Shown here piece by piece: positions 62,399 to 64,000 of a stretch of DNA of 64,000 nt (positions are counted from its first letter, which is position 1; every line of letters starts with the position of its first letter). The notes below the pieces were generated by a model. The model was not told the DNA's origin, made no database searches, and saw nothing but the letters and a program-made list of their open reading frames with translations. The translations under genes and the position numbers were made by a program. The stretch lies in assembly GCA_047345645.1 (NCBI GenBank), contig JBLEFH010000008.1; one strand, written 5' to 3'. Origin of the DNA: JBLEFH01 sp047345645. Lineage in GTDB: Bacteria > Pseudomonadota > Alphaproteobacteria > Rhodobacterales > Rhodobacteraceae.

Positions 62399-63064
62399 AT
62401 GCTGACCAAGAAGCAGCTTGAACTTCTGACCTTCATTCACCAGAGAATGCAGCAGGAAGGCGTCCCGCCCTCCTTTGACGAAATGAAGGATGCGCTTGAT
62501 CTCAAGAGCAAATCCGGGATTCACAGGTTGATGACAGCGCTGGAGGAACGCGGCTTTGTGCGGCGTCTGGCGCATCGGGCGCGGGCCATTGAAATTCTCA
62601 AGCTGCCGGAGGGCATGAACACGGATATTCCGGCGGAGACAGCGAACACGCCCGCGCCGCCGGTTGCGCTCCCGGACAATATTCTCGAACTGCCCGTTAT
62701 GGGCCGGATCGCGGCGGGCACGCCCATTGCCGCCATTCAAGAAATCTCGCATCACGTGACGGTCCCGGCGGATATGCTATCGCGCAATGCGCAGCATTAT
62801 GCGCTGGAGGTGCGCGGCGACTCGATGATCGACGAGGGCATCCACGACAATGACATCGTCATCATCCGCGAGCAGAGTTTTGCGGATAATGGCGATATCG
62901 TGGTGGCGCTTGTCGAGGATGAAGAGGCGACGCTGAAACGCTTCCTCAGACGCAATGGCCAGATCGCGCTGGAAGCCGCAAACCCCGAATATGAAACGCG
63001 AATTTTCCGCGACGATCAGGTGAAGGTGCAGGGTAAACTGGTCGGGCTGTTCCGCATTTACTAA
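62399..63064 (+). CDS. lexA: SOS repressor LexA
   Basis: The product has 221 residues. The winged-HTH DNA-binding N terminus (LTKKQLELLTFIHQRMQQEG, recognition region KSGIHRLMTALEERGF) is followed by the self-cleaving peptidase domain: scissile Ala106-Gly107 in GRIAAGTPI, catalytic Ser142 in GDSMIDEGI and Lys180 in TLKRFLRR. RecA filaments promote cleavage after DNA damage. It is convergent with comEC, sharing 4 bases at the ends. Confidence 0.96.
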   Translation: MLTKKQLELLTFIHQRMQQEGVPPSFDEMKDALDLKSKSGIHRLMTALEERGFVRRLAHRARAIEILKLPEGMNTDIPAETANTPAPPVALPDNILELPVMGRIAAGTPIAAIQEISHHVTVPADMLSRNAQHYALEVRGDSMIDEGIHDNDIVIIREQSFADNGDIVVALVEDEEATLKRFLRRNGQIALEAANPEYETRIFRDDQVKVQGKLVGLFRIY

Positions 63065-63999
63065 CGGCTCCAGAGTCTGCTGCGGCGACCGGCTGTGCGC
63101 ATCGCGCCGCCGGGATGGTGGAAGGCGATGGCACCTGCGGCTGCGAGGTCCGTTTTGTCGAGAATGCGGCACGGCGCGGGCGGTGCGTCTTCGTCTTTGC
63201 GGCGGATGAGAAGCCATGATGTACCGCAATCGGCGCCCTGCCCTTCGCTGTTCACCCCTATCGTTTCAAGAGGATAGCGAGACGCGCGCCCCGCGGCCTC
63301 TTCTTGCGTGGCCGGGTCTCCATCTTCTTCCAGCCAAAGCTGCGCGGCGAAATTTTGCGACGTCGCGCTGGAGAGCGCGCGGCCTTCTGGGGTCGTCCAA
63401 CCAATGAGTTTGCCGCCGGGCGCGATGAGAAGCGCATCGCGCGGGAGCGCACCCCAGAGGACGAGCGCGGAGGCGATCATGACGGCACCCACGAGTTTGC
63501 CACGCCCGCGCCAAAGCACGGTGATTAGGCCGCCGAGTGTGATGAGACCGAGGACGTAGCCGGGGGCGCCTTTTACCATCATGGCGCTGATATCGAGCCC
63601 GCCGAGACCTTCCGCGACCCCAAGGACTGCGGCAATGCCGGCTTTCATAAGAAGCGCGGGCAAGGCACTGATTCCAAAGGGCATAAGGGCCAGCATCAGA
63701 AGACCGGCGGGCATGATGAGCGAGCCCATGAGCGGGACGGCGAACAGGTTCGCGATCAGGCCGATGCGCGAGACCATGTGGAAATGCCATGCGCCGAAGG
63801 GCGCCGTCGCCATGCCCGCGACGAAGGAGGCGAGCGCGAGGGAGAGCGTGGCGGCAACCATGCGGCCTGCGAACCCGCGCTGGCGGGTGATGCGAACCGT
63901 GCCGAAGACCCAGACAAGCGCCGTGGTGGCCGCGAAACTCATTTGAAATCCGGCATTTGTGAGCGCTGACGGAGTGATCAGCAGGATCAGCGTTGCCGC
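63061..63999 (-). CDS. ComEC/Rec2-family DNA uptake channel (5' end outside window)
   Basis: The frame runs open to the window edge, so the start is not visible. TPSALTNAGFQMSFAATTAL near the edge is the usual block of the ComEC competence domain, followed by several membrane helices (IGLIANLFAVPLMGSLIMPA). The C-terminal part is soluble and short; no metallo-beta-lactamase domain signature is seen before the end. Expected function is passing DNA through the inner membrane; the gene lies next to lexA, as in related genomes. Confidence 0.85.
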   Translation of the reverse strand, partial: AATLILLITPSALTNAGFQMSFAATTALVWVFGTVRITRQRGFAGRMVAATLSLALASFVAGMATAPFGAWHFHMVSRIGLIANLFAVPLMGSLIMPAGLLMLALMPFGISALPALLMKAGIAAVLGVAEGLGGLDISAMMVKGAPGYVLGLITLGGLITVLWRGRGKLVGAVMIASALVLWGALPRDALLIAPGGKLIGWTTPEGRALSSATSQNFAAQLWLEEDGDPATQEEAAGRASRYPLETIGVNSEGQGADCGTSWLLIRRKDEDAPPAPCRILDKTDLAAAGAIAFHHPGGAMRTAGRRSRLWSR

Positions 64000-64000
64000 C

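Overview
The window is chromosomal DNA of an alphaproteobacterium, very probably a member of the Rhodobacteraceae (Roseobacter group). The evidence is high GC content, the dusB-ntrB-ntrC-ntrY-ntrX-trkA-trkH-hfq-hflX block, an NtrC without the sigma54-contact loop, an RTX protein with a C-terminal Hint domain, a VPLPGG-type sorting tail, an NDUFA12-like complex I protein, a DUF2155 protein, and trpEGDC beside lexA and comEC. No phage, transposase, CRISPR array or replication origin was found. Most of the window is core genome; the less ordinary stretches are 1-5200, 21380-23090, 30216-30672 and 47330-48430.

Layout. 1-5130 is a cell-surface region: the end of a secreted protein with calcium-loop-like motifs, a VPLPGG-tailed exported protein, a 500-bp AT-rich leader with a 10-bp hairpin, and a 1041-residue RTX/Hint protein. 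5215-16640 (minus strand) carries tRNA-modification, nitrogen-regulation, potassium-uptake and RNA-chaperone genes in one tightly packed series. 16718-18802 (plus) is ispD-ispF-pgpA-cinA. 18793-27606 (mostly minus) holds a RatA/Coq10 protein, a MscS channel, lipoyl synthase, two small proteins sharing an N-terminal motif, dihydrolipoyl dehydrogenase, DUF924, a MFS carrier and queA. 27694-30215 (plus) is bcp, then an M23 peptidase overlapping a bactofilin gene. After a 456-bp gap come prfB, PBP1A and an amidase (minus). The plus strand resumes with rne, a DsbA-like protein, accBC and aat.

42016-47220 (minus) holds DUF2155, an NDUFA12-like protein, clpX, clpP, an SDR, the trigger factor and tRNA-Leu(UAG). 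47410-50549 (plus) has an isolated SGNH-hydrolase-like gene and glnB-glnA. Next are a 57-residue charged protein (minus), parE with a coupled lipoprotein and glycosyltransferase, a convergent Uup-type ABC-F gene, a PpiD-like protein, trpE, a 47-residue membrane protein on the opposite strand, trpGDC, lexA with its own SOS box, and the end of comEC.

How the genes work together. NtrB/NtrC and NtrY/NtrX are two sensor-regulator pairs for nitrogen status; glnB (PII) and glnA about 33 kb away are their expected partners. LipA and Lpd serve the lipoate-dependent dehydrogenases. The M23 peptidase, bactofilin, PBP1A and amidase all act on peptidoglycan. ClpX, ClpP and trigger factor form a protein-quality group.

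The observations most worth a second look are: three beta-rich inserts in the RTX protein whose pattern recalls the VHL beta domain; the tandem small proteins sharing a 'GG-[ST]-L' N-terminal motif; a 33-bp imperfect direct repeat around a gene-free segment; ispD and ispF in one frame separated by a single TGA; NtrC and NtrX both lacking GAFTGA; a perfect 17-bp palindrome before glnB; and the isolated SGNH gene. All functional names rest on motif recognition by eye; no database search was possible.
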